Shown: positions 28,345-38,159, counted from the first letter of the stretch. The stretch: DNA of 64,000 bases from Draconibacterium sp963676455 (GCA_963676455.1 OY781113.1:1550001-1614000); one strand, 5' to 3'. The notes: generated from the sequence alone by a model not told the origin. Numbers and translations: made by a program.

Positions 28345-29232
28345 ATGCGTCTATATTATATTTTCGTTTTTGCTGCATTTGCAACTGCAAAAATTGCAAC
28401 AGGCCAGGATACAATCCAAAAGCTGGATACAACAACTTGCAAGCCTCAACTTCTATCACCACTTCCAAACTTCGGCATTGGTATTCAAAACAATTCTTTA
28501 AATCAAAATCCTTATCGTTTAAATGAACAGGAAATCAAGCTGCCCGAGTTCGAACTCAATTACTATTATCCAACAAATCCGTTTGCAAATAAATTAAAGC
28601 CCTATATAATTCCAATTGGTTTAATGTCGCTGGCCTTTTATTCCATGTCCGATGCAGCTGAAGGGAGCTTTCTCGACAAAAGAAGAGTACGAAATAATAT
28701 TATAGACAGATTACCCTCTGGTTATCATACCAAAATCGACAATTATTTGCAATATGCACCTTTAGCTTTAGCAACCACACTTAAGTTTATTGGGGTTGAG
28801 GGAGAAAATGATCGGCTCAACTCCATATTGCTAGCACAAAAATCCGAATTGTTAACCGGACTTATAGTGCAATCCTTGAAAAAAACAACAGGAGTGCAGC
28901 GTCCCCAGAAAAATTCTTTCACCTCTTTCCCGAGCGGACATACAGCCACTGCATTTTGTTCTGCAACAATTCTTCATATGGAGTATGGCGAAAAAAGTGT
29001 TTGGTACTCAATTGCTGCTTACAGCATGGCAACAGCTACCGGTGTTATGCGAATGATGAACGACAAACACTGGCTGCCCGATGTTCTAGCAGGTGCTGCC
29101 ATTGGTATAGCAAGTACTAAGTTTGTGTATGCAACACACCAATACAGGTGGGGTAAAAAACCCGCAAATTTAGAGGTTGCACCAACTTTTTCAGGTAACG
29201 GATTTGGAATAAATTTGGCCTATACATTTTAG
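28345..29232 (+). CDS. PAP2-superfamily phosphatase
   Basis: A 295-residue exported protein with a signal-like N-terminus (LYYIFVFAAFATAKIATGQ). The PAP2 motifs are present in order: KKTTGVQRPQ (KX6RP type), FPSGHTA and MRMMNDKHWLPDVLAG (RX5-6HX3D type). Such enzymes remove phosphate from phosphatidic acid, undecaprenyl pyrophosphate or lipid A. The C-terminus (GNGFGINLAYTF) resembles a single beta-strand. It is a stand-alone gene. Confidence 0.85.
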   Translation: MRLYYIFVFAAFATAKIATGQDTIQKLDTTTCKPQLLSPLPNFGIGIQNNSLNQNPYRLNEQEIKLPEFELNYYYPTNPFANKLKPYIIPIGLMSLAFYSMSDAAEGSFLDKRRVRNNIIDRLPSGYHTKIDNYLQYAPLALATTLKFIGVEGENDRLNSILLAQKSELLTGLIVQSLKKTTGVQRPQKNSFTSFPSGHTATAFCSATILHMEYGEKSVWYSIAAYSMATATGVMRMMNDKHWLPDVLAGAAIGIASTKFVYATHQYRWGKKPANLEVAPTFSGNGFGINLAYTF

Positions 29233-29270
29233 TTCAGGAAGTAAGCCTGTTTCTATTAAACAGATTTTTC

Positions 29271-29278
29271 TACCTTTG
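29271..29278 (+). promoter_or_regulatory. -7 promoter motif for mtaB
   Basis: TACCTTTG matches the Bacteroidota TAnnTTTG -7 box, 33 bases before the mtaB start codon. The -33 element is weak (TTTC). Confidence 0.45.
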
Positions 29279-29310
29279 CATCCAATTTAGAATGATTACA
29301 GTTAAGAAGA

Positions 29311-30615
29311 ATGGATTACAGGGGGAAAAAAGCCGCTTTCTATACCTTGGGTTGTAAACTCAATTTCTCTGAAACATCAACAATTGCAGGGTCTTTTAAA
29401 GAAGTAGGTTTTGAGCGGGTAGATTTTAAAGAAAAAGCTGACGTATATGTAATAAACACTTGTTCGGTAACCAACCAGGGAGACAAGGAAAGTCGCAATA
29501 TAGTTCGGCGCGCAATTAAAAAGAACCCAAATGCCATGGTTATTGTTGTGGGTTGTTACTCGCAATTAAAACCGGAAGAAGTAGGGAATATCGAAGGGGT
29601 AGATATGGTTCTGGGAACGCAGGAGAAATTTCACATCCCGGCTTACCTTGGGAACCTGGAAAAGAAAGAAACCACAGAAATAAAAACCACCCGCTTAGCT
29701 GATATAAAAAGCTACCATAAAGCTTTTTCATGGGGCGACAGAACGCGAAGCTTTCTTAAAATCCAGGACGGTTGCGATTACTATTGTTCGTTTTGCACCA
29801 TTCCCATTGCCCGCGGAAGAAGCCGGAACGATTCCATTGTAAACACCGTAGCAGAAGCAAAAAAGGCAGTTGATAAAGGCTACAAAGAAATTATTCTTAC
29901 TGGCGTAAATATTGGCGATTACGGCAAAACCACAGGTGAAAATTTTCTTGATTTATTAAAAGCCCTTGAAAAAGTGGAAGGTTTGCACCGTTTACGTCTT
30001 GGTTCTATTGAGCCTAATCTACTGAAGGATGAAATTATTGAATTGGTAGCCGGCTCAAATGTAATTATGCCACACTTCCATATCCCATTACAGTCGGGGG
30101 CTGATGAAGTGCTTTCGCTAATGAAGCGAAAATACTCTACCGACCTTTTTGCAAAAAGGGTAAAACGCATCCGAGAAATTGTTCCGCATGCCTTTATTGG
30201 TGTTGATATTATTGCCGGAACAAATGGCGAAACAGAAACACTATTTCAGGAATCCTACGATTTTATTAATAGCCTTGAAATTTCGCAACTACATGCCTTT
30301 ACCTATTCAGAAAGAACCGGGACACAGGCCTTAAAAATTCCATGGAAAGTAGATATTGAAGACAGGAAACGGCGTACTCAAATGTATATCAATCTTTCAG
30401 AGAAAAAGCTTCTGTCATTTTATCAAAAACACCTGGGGTCGAGCCAAACCGTTCTTTTTGAGAATCAAAAAAACAAAAAGAAAATGTCCGGATTCACAGA
30501 GAATTACATAAAGATAGAAGCTGATTTCCAGGAAGATTTGATTAACAAACTGGCCAACGTAAAGTTAAAAACAATTCTACCCAACGGCCATGTTTCCATT
30601 GAAACCCAAGGGTAA
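29311..30615 (+). CDS. mtaB: tRNA t6A37 methylthiotransferase (MtaB)
   Basis: A 434-residue radical-SAM enzyme that converts t6A37 of tRNA to ms2t6A. The N-terminal domain has its three cluster cysteines (LGCKLNFSET, NTCSVTNQGD, VGCYSQ); the radical-SAM motif CDYYCSFC lies near residue 153; a C-terminal TRAM-like segment follows. Length and motifs are those of MtaB rather than MiaB or RimO. It is the first gene of a co-directional run that continues with the inositol monophosphatase 26 bases later. Confidence 0.93.
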   Translation: MDYRGKKAAFYTLGCKLNFSETSTIAGSFKEVGFERVDFKEKADVYVINTCSVTNQGDKESRNIVRRAIKKNPNAMVIVVGCYSQLKPEEVGNIEGVDMVLGTQEKFHIPAYLGNLEKKETTEIKTTRLADIKSYHKAFSWGDRTRSFLKIQDGCDYYCSFCTIPIARGRSRNDSIVNTVAEAKKAVDKGYKEIILTGVNIGDYGKTTGENFLDLLKALEKVEGLHRLRLGSIEPNLLKDEIIELVAGSNVIMPHFHIPLQSGADEVLSLMKRKYSTDLFAKRVKRIREIVPHAFIGVDIIAGTNGETETLFQESYDFINSLEISQLHAFTYSERTGTQALKIPWKVDIEDRKRRTQMYINLSEKKLLSFYQKHLGSSQTVLFENQKNKKKMSGFTENYIKIEADFQEDLINKLANVKLKTILPNGHVSIETQG

Positions 30616-30641
30616 TTTTCTTTACTTTTACGAGAAAAACA

Positions 30642-31439
30642 ATGGATTACAAAGAACTTTGCTTTCAGGTACAGGAAATTGCTCGCTCGGCCGGAAACTT
30701 TATTCGTGAAGAACGTAGTAAAATTTCAGCAAAAGATATAGAATTAAAAAGCGCAGCCAGTTTGGTGACGTACGTAGATAAAACAGCGGAAGCAACCATT
30801 GTTTCTGCATTAAAAAAGCTAACCCCCGAGTGTGGTTTTGTAGCTGAAGAAGGCACAGCCACTTCTTCCGATGAAAAATTCAAATGGTTTGTAGATCCGC
30901 TGGATGGCACAACCAATTATATTCACGGCATTGCACCACATTCTGTCAGCATCGGATTAGCAGAAAACAACGAAATGGTGCTTGGTGTAGTTTACGAAAT
31001 TACGTCCGATGAAATATTTTATGCATGGAAGGGAAGCCCGGCTTTTTCCAACGGAAAAGAAATCAGAGTAGCCACTGCTTCACATTCAGTAGATACATTG
31101 ATTGCAACAGGCTTTCCCTATTATGATTTCGAAAAAACAGAACGATACATTGATGTGCTACGCGATTTAATGAAAAATACCCGGGGAATCCGCCGTCTCG
31201 GTTCGGCAGCAGTAGATTTAGCTTATGTAGCTGCCGGGCGATTTGATGCTTTTTTTGAACATGCCCTGCACGCATGGGATGTGGCTGCCGGCGTTTTTAT
31301 TTTGCAACAAGCCGGTGGTAAAATCACTGATTTCAATGGTGGAGATGACTGGCTATTTGGCGGTGAAATTGTAGCAGCCAGTTCAAATTATTATCCAGAG
31401 TTTTATTCCATTGTAAATAAATACCTGGGAAAAAAATAA
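30642..31439 (+). CDS. Inositol monophosphatase family protein
   Basis: A 265-residue Mg-dependent sugar-phosphate phosphatase. Metal-binding motifs are FVAEEGT, WFVDPLDGTTNYIHG (near 84-98) and ALHAWDVAAGVFILQQAGG (near 203). Family members hydrolyse myo-inositol phosphate or related compounds, and the bacterial SuhB type can also act in rRNA processing; which applies here is unknown. It lies in the mtaB operon. Confidence 0.92.
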   Translation: MDYKELCFQVQEIARSAGNFIREERSKISAKDIELKSAASLVTYVDKTAEATIVSALKKLTPECGFVAEEGTATSSDEKFKWFVDPLDGTTNYIHGIAPHSVSIGLAENNEMVLGVVYEITSDEIFYAWKGSPAFSNGKEIRVATASHSVDTLIATGFPYYDFEKTERYIDVLRDLMKNTRGIRRLGSAAVDLAYVAAGRFDAFFEHALHAWDVAAGVFILQQAGGKITDFNGGDDWLFGGEIVAASSNYYPEFYSIVNKYLGKK

Positions 31440-31564
31440 AACAAAGTCTCAAATCCGCCCCGTTTTCTGCTAAAAAACAGTATGATTAAACCTATACCCC
31501 GATAGCGGTTTTGCTTGCAACATCAGCATTTTACTCGTACCTTGCCACCGTAAATATTTAAGTA

Positions 31565-32041
31565 ATGGCAGAAAAAGAAATCGCTCTTTTAAAGGAACAA
31601 ATTTCACGGCTCGACGAGAAAAAATTTGATCTGGAAGCCTGGAAAAATCATACCACTATTTTTCTGGAACGCATTTTTGGCAAAGACAGCTCAAAAATTA
31701 AAATGTTAAGGGAACTCCACTATGATTATTCCAGTTGGAGCCTTCGCGATACAGCTGCTTCAGGGAAAGCAAAAGACAAAGATCCGGTACGTCAGCAGGC
31801 AGAAGAAATACTAAGGGCCTCCATTGCCGAGCTCGAAACACTGGGAGTGCCTGCAGGGAAACCGGAAAAAGAAAAAATATGGGAGCTGCTACAGGATGAA
31901 TTGACAGGAAAACAAGTAAAAGAAATTGAAACATTACTTTCATCTGAAGATAAAGAAAAGAGTACAAAAATCTCAGACATTCTGGAAAACCTGGGAGCAG
32001 ATACTCTTTCAAATATTATTGCTGAATTACTTACGACATAA
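31565..32041 (+). CDS. Helical protein of unknown function
   Basis: A 158-residue, charged, almost wholly alpha-helical protein with a coiled-coil start (EKEIALLKEQISRLDEKKFD). No domain recognised. It ends 3 bases before the glycosyltransferase gene and so belongs to the same operon. Codon use matches the surrounding core genes, so it is probably a conserved lineage protein rather than an insertion. Confidence 0.65.
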   Translation: MAEKEIALLKEQISRLDEKKFDLEAWKNHTTIFLERIFGKDSSKIKMLRELHYDYSSWSLRDTAASGKAKDKDPVRQQAEEILRASIAELETLGVPAGKPEKEKIWELLQDELTGKQVKEIETLLSSEDKEKSTKISDILENLGADTLSNIIAELLTT

Positions 32042-32044
32042 TAT

Positions 32045-33103
32045 ATGCCCTTTGATAAAAAAATTGCCATTGTAATTCTAAATTGGAACGGAGTAAAACT
32101 TTTCGATAAATTTTTGCCTTCTGTCATTCATAATGCCAACGAAGATAATATTGAAATTTATGTTGCAGATAACGGGTCTGCTGATAATTCCATAGAATAC
32201 CTTCAGAAGAATTATTCACAAATAAATTTGATTGATTTAAAAGAGAACCTCGGTTTTGCAGAAGGATACAACCAGGCGCTCAAAAAGGTAAAAGCAGAAT
32301 ACTTTATATTACTAAATTCGGATGTGGAAGTTACACCACACTGGATTGAAAAATGTATTCCGTTATTTGATGACAATGCCAAAATTGCCGCCATTCAGCC
32401 CAAAATACTAAGCTATGAAAAACCACATTTATTTGAATATGCAGGTGCAGCAGGTGGTTTTATCGATAAATATGGCTACCCATTTTGCCGTGGCCGCATT
32501 CTAAACCAGATAGAAGCAGATGTTAGCCAGTATAACAAAGTTTCGCCTATATTCTGGGCCAGTGGTGCGTGCATGTTTATAAAAGCGGAAGCATTTCATA
32601 AAGCAGGAGGGTTGGATGGAGATTTTTGGGCCCACATGGAAGAAATAGATTTATGCTGGCGTTTAAAAAACATGGGGTATGAAATCTGGTACCAACCGGA
32701 AAGCGTTGTTTTTCATTTGGGTGGGGGCACATTGTCATATGGTAGTCCACAAAAAGTTCATCTTAATTTCAGAAACAACCTCTGGATGCTTTTTAAAAAC
32801 CTGCCCCGCCATCAGTTTAAAAGAATATTTATAGCCCGCATGGTGCTTGATGGAGTAGCAGCTATAAAATTTATCGCAGGATTCAATTTCAGGGAATTTA
32901 GTGCTGTTCTTAACGCGCACATTGCATTTTATAAAGAACTTCCCAAACTCATAAAAAAAAGGAAAGAAGTTCAGCAACAAGTCATAGTAAAAGACCATAA
33001 TGAAATTTATCACAAAAGCATTATGTGGAAATTCTTTATTCAGCGGAAAAGAAAATTCTCTGAACTTAACTTTGACTCCAGGCAGGCAAACAAACACTTG
33101 TAA
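32045..33103 (+). CDS. Family 2 glycosyltransferase
   Basis: A 352-residue GT-A enzyme: IAIVILNWNGVKLFDKFLPS at the start, VADNGSADNS (nucleotide binding), LLNSDVEV (the DXD-like position) and FWAHMEEIDLCWRLKNMGYE near 200 (ED-x-DL-x-R motif). This pattern is typical of rhamnosyltransferase-like WbbL-type enzymes making surface polysaccharide. The C-terminus is basic and amphipathic, suiting membrane association. It lies in an operon with the thioesterase and channel genes. Confidence 0.9.
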   Translation: MPFDKKIAIVILNWNGVKLFDKFLPSVIHNANEDNIEIYVADNGSADNSIEYLQKNYSQINLIDLKENLGFAEGYNQALKKVKAEYFILLNSDVEVTPHWIEKCIPLFDDNAKIAAIQPKILSYEKPHLFEYAGAAGGFIDKYGYPFCRGRILNQIEADVSQYNKVSPIFWASGACMFIKAEAFHKAGGLDGDFWAHMEEIDLCWRLKNMGYEIWYQPESVVFHLGGGTLSYGSPQKVHLNFRNNLWMLFKNLPRHQFKRIFIARMVLDGVAAIKFIAGFNFREFSAVLNAHIAFYKELPKLIKKRKEVQQQVIVKDHNEIYHKSIMWKFFIQRKRKFSELNFDSRQANKHL

Positions 33104-33107
33104 CAAA

Positions 33108-33524
33108 ATGAACAAATTTATATATACTGAGCAGGTTTACACATATCACATTGATATTGTGGGCCATGTAAACAACATTATTTACATTCAGTGGCTGGAA
33201 AACGGCAGGATGAAATTACTCGAAGCCATGGGAATTCCGGTAACTGATTTAAGTAAAAAAGAAGGAATTCTGCCTATTCTTACAGAAACAAACATTTTAT
33301 ACAAAAAGCCACTTTTCATACACAACCTGGTTCGGATAGAAATGTGGGTATCAAAACTCAACAATGCATCAGCTATTCTGGAGTTTCGGTTTTATAACGA
33401 GAACGACGAACTTTGTGCTTCGGCCTGGCAAAAAGGCTTGTTTATAAACACCAAAACAATGAAGCCAACACGCTTAACCGATAAACACCGGGAAGCTTTT
33501 GAAAAATATTTGGTAAATGAATAA
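33108..33524 (+). CDS. Hotdog-fold acyl-CoA thioesterase (4HBT)
   Basis: The ATG at 33108, 2 bases after the glycosyltransferase stop, gives 138 residues, the usual length for a YbgC/4HBT-type enzyme; an upstream in-frame ATG at 33000 lies within the previous gene. The motif HIDIVGHVNNIIYIQWLENG has the D-x-x-GHVNN catalytic pattern. It probably hydrolyses short acyl-CoA or acyl-ACP. It overlaps the channel gene by 8 bases. Confidence 0.87.
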   Translation: MNKFIYTEQVYTYHIDIVGHVNNIIYIQWLENGRMKLLEAMGIPVTDLSKKEGILPILTETNILYKKPLFIHNLVRIEMWVSKLNNASAILEFRFYNENDELCASAWQKGLFINTKTMKPTRLTDKHREAFEKYLVNE

Positions 33525-34251
33525 AATAACCTGGAAAGAAAAACTTCGAATCATTGTTGAAGATAACCAAACTCCTGAAGGGCGATGGTTTGATCTTTCT
33601 ATTCAGGCACTTATAATTCTCTCACTTATTTCCTTCTCTCTGGAAACACTTCCGGGACAGGAAGCTGAATTTTATCGTTTTTTGCGCATTCTCGAGATTG
33701 CCTCGGTTGTTATTTTCACAGTTGAATATTTGCTTCGACTTTTTGTTTCAGAAAAAAAATTAAAATTTATTTTTAGTTTTTACGGGCTGGTAGATTTGCT
33801 GGCCATTTTACCTTTCTACCTCACCTTTGGCATTGACTTACGTTCAATTCGGATCTTCCGTTTATTCCGGCTGTTTCGAGTTTTCAAAATATTACGTTAC
33901 AGCAAAGCTATTCAACACATGGCGCGGGCTTTTCTTTCCATAAAAGAAGAACTGATTCTCTTTATGATTCTTTCCTCCTTTCTTTTATTTCTCTCGTCTG
34001 TAGGAATTTACTACTTTGAAAATCCGGTGCAACCCGAAATATTTGCATCCATCTTTCATAGTTTATGGTGGGCGGTTGCAACACTAACAACGGTTGGTTA
34101 TGGCGATATTTATCCAATCACCACCGGCGGCAAAATATTCACCTCTGTAATGCTTTTTATCGGGCTTGGAATTGTTGCAGTCCCCACTGGATTAATTGCT
34201 TCTGCGCTTACCAAAACTCGCGGCAATAAAAACTCAAAAAATCAGGAATAA
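33517..34251 (+). CDS. Voltage-gated-type potassium channel
   Basis: A 244-residue protein with six transmembrane segments. A basic S4-like helix RSIRIFRLFRLFRVFK lies near residue 109 and the pore loop has the K+ filter TTVGYGD near residue 190. It lacks an extended cytosolic regulatory domain, ending about 25 residues after the last helix. It is the last gene of the co-directional run, overlapping the thioesterase gene. Confidence 0.93.
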   Translation: MNKITWKEKLRIIVEDNQTPEGRWFDLSIQALIILSLISFSLETLPGQEAEFYRFLRILEIASVVIFTVEYLLRLFVSEKKLKFIFSFYGLVDLLAILPFYLTFGIDLRSIRIFRLFRLFRVFKILRYSKAIQHMARAFLSIKEELILFMILSSFLLFLSSVGIYYFENPVQPEIFASIFHSLWWAVATLTTVGYGDIYPITTGGKIFTSVMLFIGLGIVAVPTGLIASALTKTRGNKNSKNQE

Positions 34252-34305
34252 CCATTCTCTTTTGCGGAATTCAAAAAAGCTTTTTAATTTTGACGCGATA
34301 TTTAT

Positions 34306-34396
34306 GCAATGGGGTGCCTAATAAATTTAGGGCTGAGATCATACCCACAGAACCTGATCCGGTTAGTACCGGCGTAGGGAGGGCAAAAAGGGATTC
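34306..34396 (+). promoter_or_regulatory. TPP riboswitch (THI element)
   Basis: Conserved aptamer blocks are in order: GGGGTGCC, GGCTGAGATCATACCC, GAACCTGATCCGGTTAGTACC and GGCGTAGGGA. It precedes a TonB-dependent receptor gene. Downstream hairpins GGGATTCGTCCC (34390-34401) and TTGGTTA/TAACCAA (34408-34426) lie just before the ATG. CAATGGGGTG (34307-34316) can pair with CACTCCATTG (34401-34410) with one G-U, offering a mutually exclusive structure, so control is probably at translation. Confidence 0.93.
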
Positions 34397-34439
34397 GTCC
34401 CACTCCATTGGTTAGTTTTTAACCAAATTAAGTTTTAAA

Positions 34440-36887
34440 ATGAGAAGATTAAGTATGCTACTGCTGTTGCAGTTGTTAGCATGTGCAACTTTCGCGCAGG
34501 TAAGTTTGCGCGGCGTTGTTACAGGAAATGGTGAAACATTGGCCGGAGCCAGTGTTGTTGTGGAAAATACTTTTTATGGTGTTTCCACAAATGAGAAGGG
34601 AAATTTTGTTTTCAAAAATCTAAAACCCGGAGATTATGTTCTGAAAGTTTCTTTTATCGGTTTTGAAACCCGTGAAGTGCAGGTAAACCTTGAAACCAGC
34701 AAAGAAACTAAAATCGATTTAAAAGCCGACGTGGTATTAACCGATGAAATTCTGATTTCGGCGACACGCGCCAAAGCAAAAACCCCGATTACTTACAGCA
34801 ATGTAACACAGGAAGAATTGGAAGGAAAAAATTTAGGGCAGGATATTCCCTATCTACTCCAGCTAACACCTTCTTTTGTTGCAACCTCTGATGCAGGAGC
34901 TGGCGTGGGCTACACCAATTTCCGGATTCGCGGTACAGACCTAAACCGTATTAATGTGAGCATCGACGGGATTCCCATTTCAGAATCGGAATCACACGGG
35001 ACCTGGTTTGTGGACATTCCCGACTTGGCTTCTTCGCTCGAAAATGTACAAGTTCAACGAGGTGTAGGAACTTCTGCCAATGGAGCTGCAGCTTTTGGTG
35101 GTGCTATCGATTTGCAAACAAACACACTAAAGAAAGATCCGTATGCTGAATATAAAACGGCAGCAGGTTCTTTTAACACTTTCAAAAACACGGTTTCTGC
35201 CGGAACCGGATTAATTAACGGGAAATTTACTTTTGATGCCCGGCTGTCAAAGGTTTCTTCTGATGGCTTTATCGATCGTGCTTCTTCTAACCTAAAATCA
35301 TTTTTTGTCTCTGGCGGATATTATACCAAAAATTCAGTTTTAAAGCTGAATATTTTTTCCGGACTGGAAGAAACGTATCAAGCCTGGTGGGGCGTGCCAT
35401 CCGTGCGTTTAAATAATGATTTGGAAGGAATGCAGCGTTACGAAGATCATTGGCTTTATACTCCTGAACAAACAGAAGCAATGATTAATTCTGATAGCCG
35501 AACCTATAATTATTATACTTACGCAAACCAGATTGATCACTATCAGCAGGATTATTACCATCTGCATTTTTCACATCAGTTTAGTGAATATTTGCACCTG
35601 AACACAGGTCTTCACTACCGGCATGGGAAAGGATACTATGAAAATTATGAAGGAGGAGAAAACCTCGCAGATTACCAGATTCCATACCCAATAGTAGGAA
35701 ACGATACAATCAAATCAACCAATTTGGTAAACAGGAAATGGCTGGACAACGATTTTTATGGAGTTGTTTTCTCGCTGAATTACAATAAAGAAAAAACCGA
35801 CTTTACTTTAGGCGGCGGATGGAACACCTACGATGGCGACCATTTTGGAAATGTAATATGGGCTCAACACCTGGGAGATGTAGCTCCAAATTTTGAGTGG
35901 TACCGGGGCACAGGACTCAAAAAAGATTTTAACATTTATGGGAAATTCAGCTACCAGTTATTGGAAAAGCTTAACTTTTATTCCGATTTACAATACCGCT
36001 ACATCAACTACGAAATTACAGGAATTGATGATAAGCTGAGAGACATTGACCAGGAACACGACTTTAACTTTTTCAACCCCAAAATAGGCTTGTTTTATGA
36101 GCCTGCAAATAATCAAAAAGCTTATATTTCGCTGGCAGTTGCTCACCGTGAGCCAAATCGGGATAACTATGTAGATGCCGACCCAACAGGGAAACAACCG
36201 GTACATGAAACATTGTTCGACTGGGAGGCAGGTTACAGATTTCAGTCGTCGGCTTTTACGGTAGGAGCAAATCTATACTACATGGATTATAAAGACCAGT
36301 TGGTTTTAACCGGTGAAATAAACGATGTTGGTGCCGGAATTATGGTAAATGTAGACAATAGCTACCGTGCCGGGCTAGAGCTGCAAGCAGGATGGAAAAT
36401 TATTCGGTCGCTGCAATGGAATGTAAATACAACCTTCAGCCAGAATAAAATAAAAGACTTTACCGAACATATTGACGACTGGGATACGCCCTCTGAAGAT
36501 CAACGTATTATTGAACTTGGCACTACTGATTTGGCCTTCTCTCCTGATTTTACAGGAAGTAGTCAACTTTCGTTTACTCCGTCAAAAAATCTGTCATTAA
36601 GCTTCATTTCAAACTATGTAGGCAAACAATACATCGATAATACATCCAGCGAAGACAGAAAACTGGATGCCTATTTCGTAAATAATCTGAGAATTGACTA
36701 CAGTTTCACAACCGGTTTATTCAACGAAATCGTTTTGCATTGTATGCTCAACAATCTGTTTAATGAAGAATATGAATCCAATGCCTGGGTATATTCTTAT
36801 TATCTGGGCGGAGAACGTTTTAAACAAGATGGTTATTTTCCTCAGGCTGGTACAAACTTTATGCTTGGGATAGATTTTAAATTCTAA
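34440..36887 (+). CDS. TonB-dependent receptor, probable thiamine/thiamine-precursor transporter
   Basis: An 815-residue outer-membrane transporter: signal peptide (MRRLSMLLLLQLLACATFAQ), carboxypeptidase-regulatory-like domain (LRGVVTGNGETLAGASVVVE), plug (NFRIRGTDLNRINVSIDGIP; VQVQRGVGTSANGAAAFGGA) and a beta-barrel ending GTNFMLGIDFKF. Unlike SusC it has no SusD partner. The TPP riboswitch in its leader makes thiamine, its phosphates or precursor moieties the likely substrate, as known for other Bacteroidota TPP-controlled receptors. No inner-membrane transporter follows; the next gene is on the other strand. Confidence 0.9.
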   Translation: MRRLSMLLLLQLLACATFAQVSLRGVVTGNGETLAGASVVVENTFYGVSTNEKGNFVFKNLKPGDYVLKVSFIGFETREVQVNLETSKETKIDLKADVVLTDEILISATRAKAKTPITYSNVTQEELEGKNLGQDIPYLLQLTPSFVATSDAGAGVGYTNFRIRGTDLNRINVSIDGIPISESESHGTWFVDIPDLASSLENVQVQRGVGTSANGAAAFGGAIDLQTNTLKKDPYAEYKTAAGSFNTFKNTVSAGTGLINGKFTFDARLSKVSSDGFIDRASSNLKSFFVSGGYYTKNSVLKLNIFSGLEETYQAWWGVPSVRLNNDLEGMQRYEDHWLYTPEQTEAMINSDSRTYNYYTYANQIDHYQQDYYHLHFSHQFSEYLHLNTGLHYRHGKGYYENYEGGENLADYQIPYPIVGNDTIKSTNLVNRKWLDNDFYGVVFSLNYNKEKTDFTLGGGWNTYDGDHFGNVIWAQHLGDVAPNFEWYRGTGLKKDFNIYGKFSYQLLEKLNFYSDLQYRYINYEITGIDDKLRDIDQEHDFNFFNPKIGLFYEPANNQKAYISLAVAHREPNRDNYVDADPTGKQPVHETLFDWEAGYRFQSSAFTVGANLYYMDYKDQLVLTGEINDVGAGIMVNVDNSYRAGLELQAGWKIIRSLQWNVNTTFSQNKIKDFTEHIDDWDTPSEDQRIIELGTTDLAFSPDFTGSSQLSFTPSKNLSLSFISNYVGKQYIDNTSSEDRKLDAYFVNNLRIDYSFTTGLFNEIVLHCMLNNLFNEEYESNAWVYSYYLGGERFKQDGYFPQAGTNFMLGIDFKF

Positions 36888-36892
36888 ATACC

Positions 36893-36943
36893 ATATAGCA
36901 TCTCAGTATATTATTATTTTATGATATATCTGAGATGCTATAT
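36893..36943 (+). terminator. Strong hairpin terminator after the TonB receptor
   Basis: Perfect stem ATATAGCATCTCAG/CTGAGATGCTATAT followed by TTTTTC. It lies between convergent genes and may work in both directions. Confidence 0.8.
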
Positions 36944-36947
36944 TTTT

Positions 36948-38081
36948 CTATTCCAGAATCACTTTCCCCTCAATCTCAACCAATAAATCATCCCGGCAGA
37001 TATCTGCAATAATGTAAACTACGGGTAGCTTCCCAAAGAATGATTTAAAAGTTTTTCGAATAACCGGAAAATCCTTGCGGCATTTCACATAAACACGCGC
37101 ATGACCATACTTAGGCTCTAATCTTTCCTTTGAAATTTTTGTTAACACTTCTTCAGAATAAAGCCGTTGTATATTTCGGATAGTTACCTTGGTTTGCTCT
37201 GCCGGATGATCTATTCCTATTGTTTTTTCTCCGGTTATTGCTGCTGTTCCCGAAATGAAAATCTGTTTGTTCCCAAATAAATCCAAAAAGCGCGCACGCT
37301 CAAATTTGGGTGTAGTTTTTAGAACACACTCGTTACCAACCAGCACATTCTTACTGTATTTATGTGCAGCTATCTGTTCCGGATTATCTACTGCCTTAGT
37401 ATAATTACCTGCCGACTTTACTGCCACAAATTCGATTATTACACCGCCGCGTTTCATTCCAATTCCGGTAGCCGCGGGGTAACCAACCTCATTAAAAGAA
37501 TCGCCATAAAATTCAGAACGAACATTGTTAAATTCCTGGTAACGCTGGTTTTCATCATCCATTCCAAGGATATCCTCCAAATAGTTCCACTGCCGAACAA
37601 TGGAAGAAACGGGAAATTTACTATCTAGAAGAACATGGTGTAATGCTACAAATGCATCTTCAGCATCTTTCCTGCATCCGTGTCCTGAATTTGCCTGTAC
37701 TGTGCCAATCAGTACCTCTGTATCTTCTTTGCAGAACTTAATTGCTACACTTTCCTTTTTTGAAAAAAACTCAGCCTGCCATTTTTCAGAATCATAAAAA
37801 AAGGCTTCAATAATTACTTTGCAGGTAAGCGGTGGTTGTGTAAGAAACCCCAAAATAACAGGCTCCACATAATAATGCAATACCTGTTCTTTTACCTGTT
37901 GCTGAAACTTATTATAGTCATCATCCGAGGTTATATCAACAAAAAAATTTAATTTAAATACCTGTCCTGACTTTATCTCTTCCAATTGCTGCAAACAGTT
38001 TCCCAACTGCTCTTCTCTTGTTGCGTTACCGCTAACGGCGGGTTTTATATAGATTCGCTCTCCGTTCAAAAAATGCATCAA
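36948..38081 (-). CDS. RidA/chorismatase (FkbO/Hyg5)-like protein
   Basis: A 377-residue soluble protein. The C-terminal half (GIGMKRGGVIIEFVAVKS; FERARFLDLFG; IFISGTAAITGEKTIGIDHP; VTIRNIQRLYSEEVL; ARVYVKCRKDFPVI) follows the pattern of chorismatases, which are built from YjgF/RidA-like folds. Chorismatase or hydroxybenzoate-synthase activity would be expected from the family, but I cannot verify all active-site residues. It is a single gene on the minus strand, convergent with the TonB receptor, so no pathway context is visible. Confidence 0.55.
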   Translation of the reverse strand: MMHFLNGERIYIKPAVSGNATREEQLGNCLQQLEEIKSGQVFKLNFFVDITSDDDYNKFQQQVKEQVLHYYVEPVILGFLTQPPLTCKVIIEAFFYDSEKWQAEFFSKKESVAIKFCKEDTEVLIGTVQANSGHGCRKDAEDAFVALHHVLLDSKFPVSSIVRQWNYLEDILGMDDENQRYQEFNNVRSEFYGDSFNEVGYPAATGIGMKRGGVIIEFVAVKSAGNYTKAVDNPEQIAAHKYSKNVLVGNECVLKTTPKFERARFLDLFGNKQIFISGTAAITGEKTIGIDHPAEQTKVTIRNIQRLYSEEVLTKISKERLEPKYGHARVYVKCRKDFPVIRKTFKSFFGKLPVVYIIADICRDDLLVEIEGKVILE

Positions 38082-38159
38082 ATTCCTTTTCTTTAATTTA
38101 CGATCATATTTTCTTTATAAAAGAAAACATACATCCATAAAAAAGGGGGTCTAACTATG

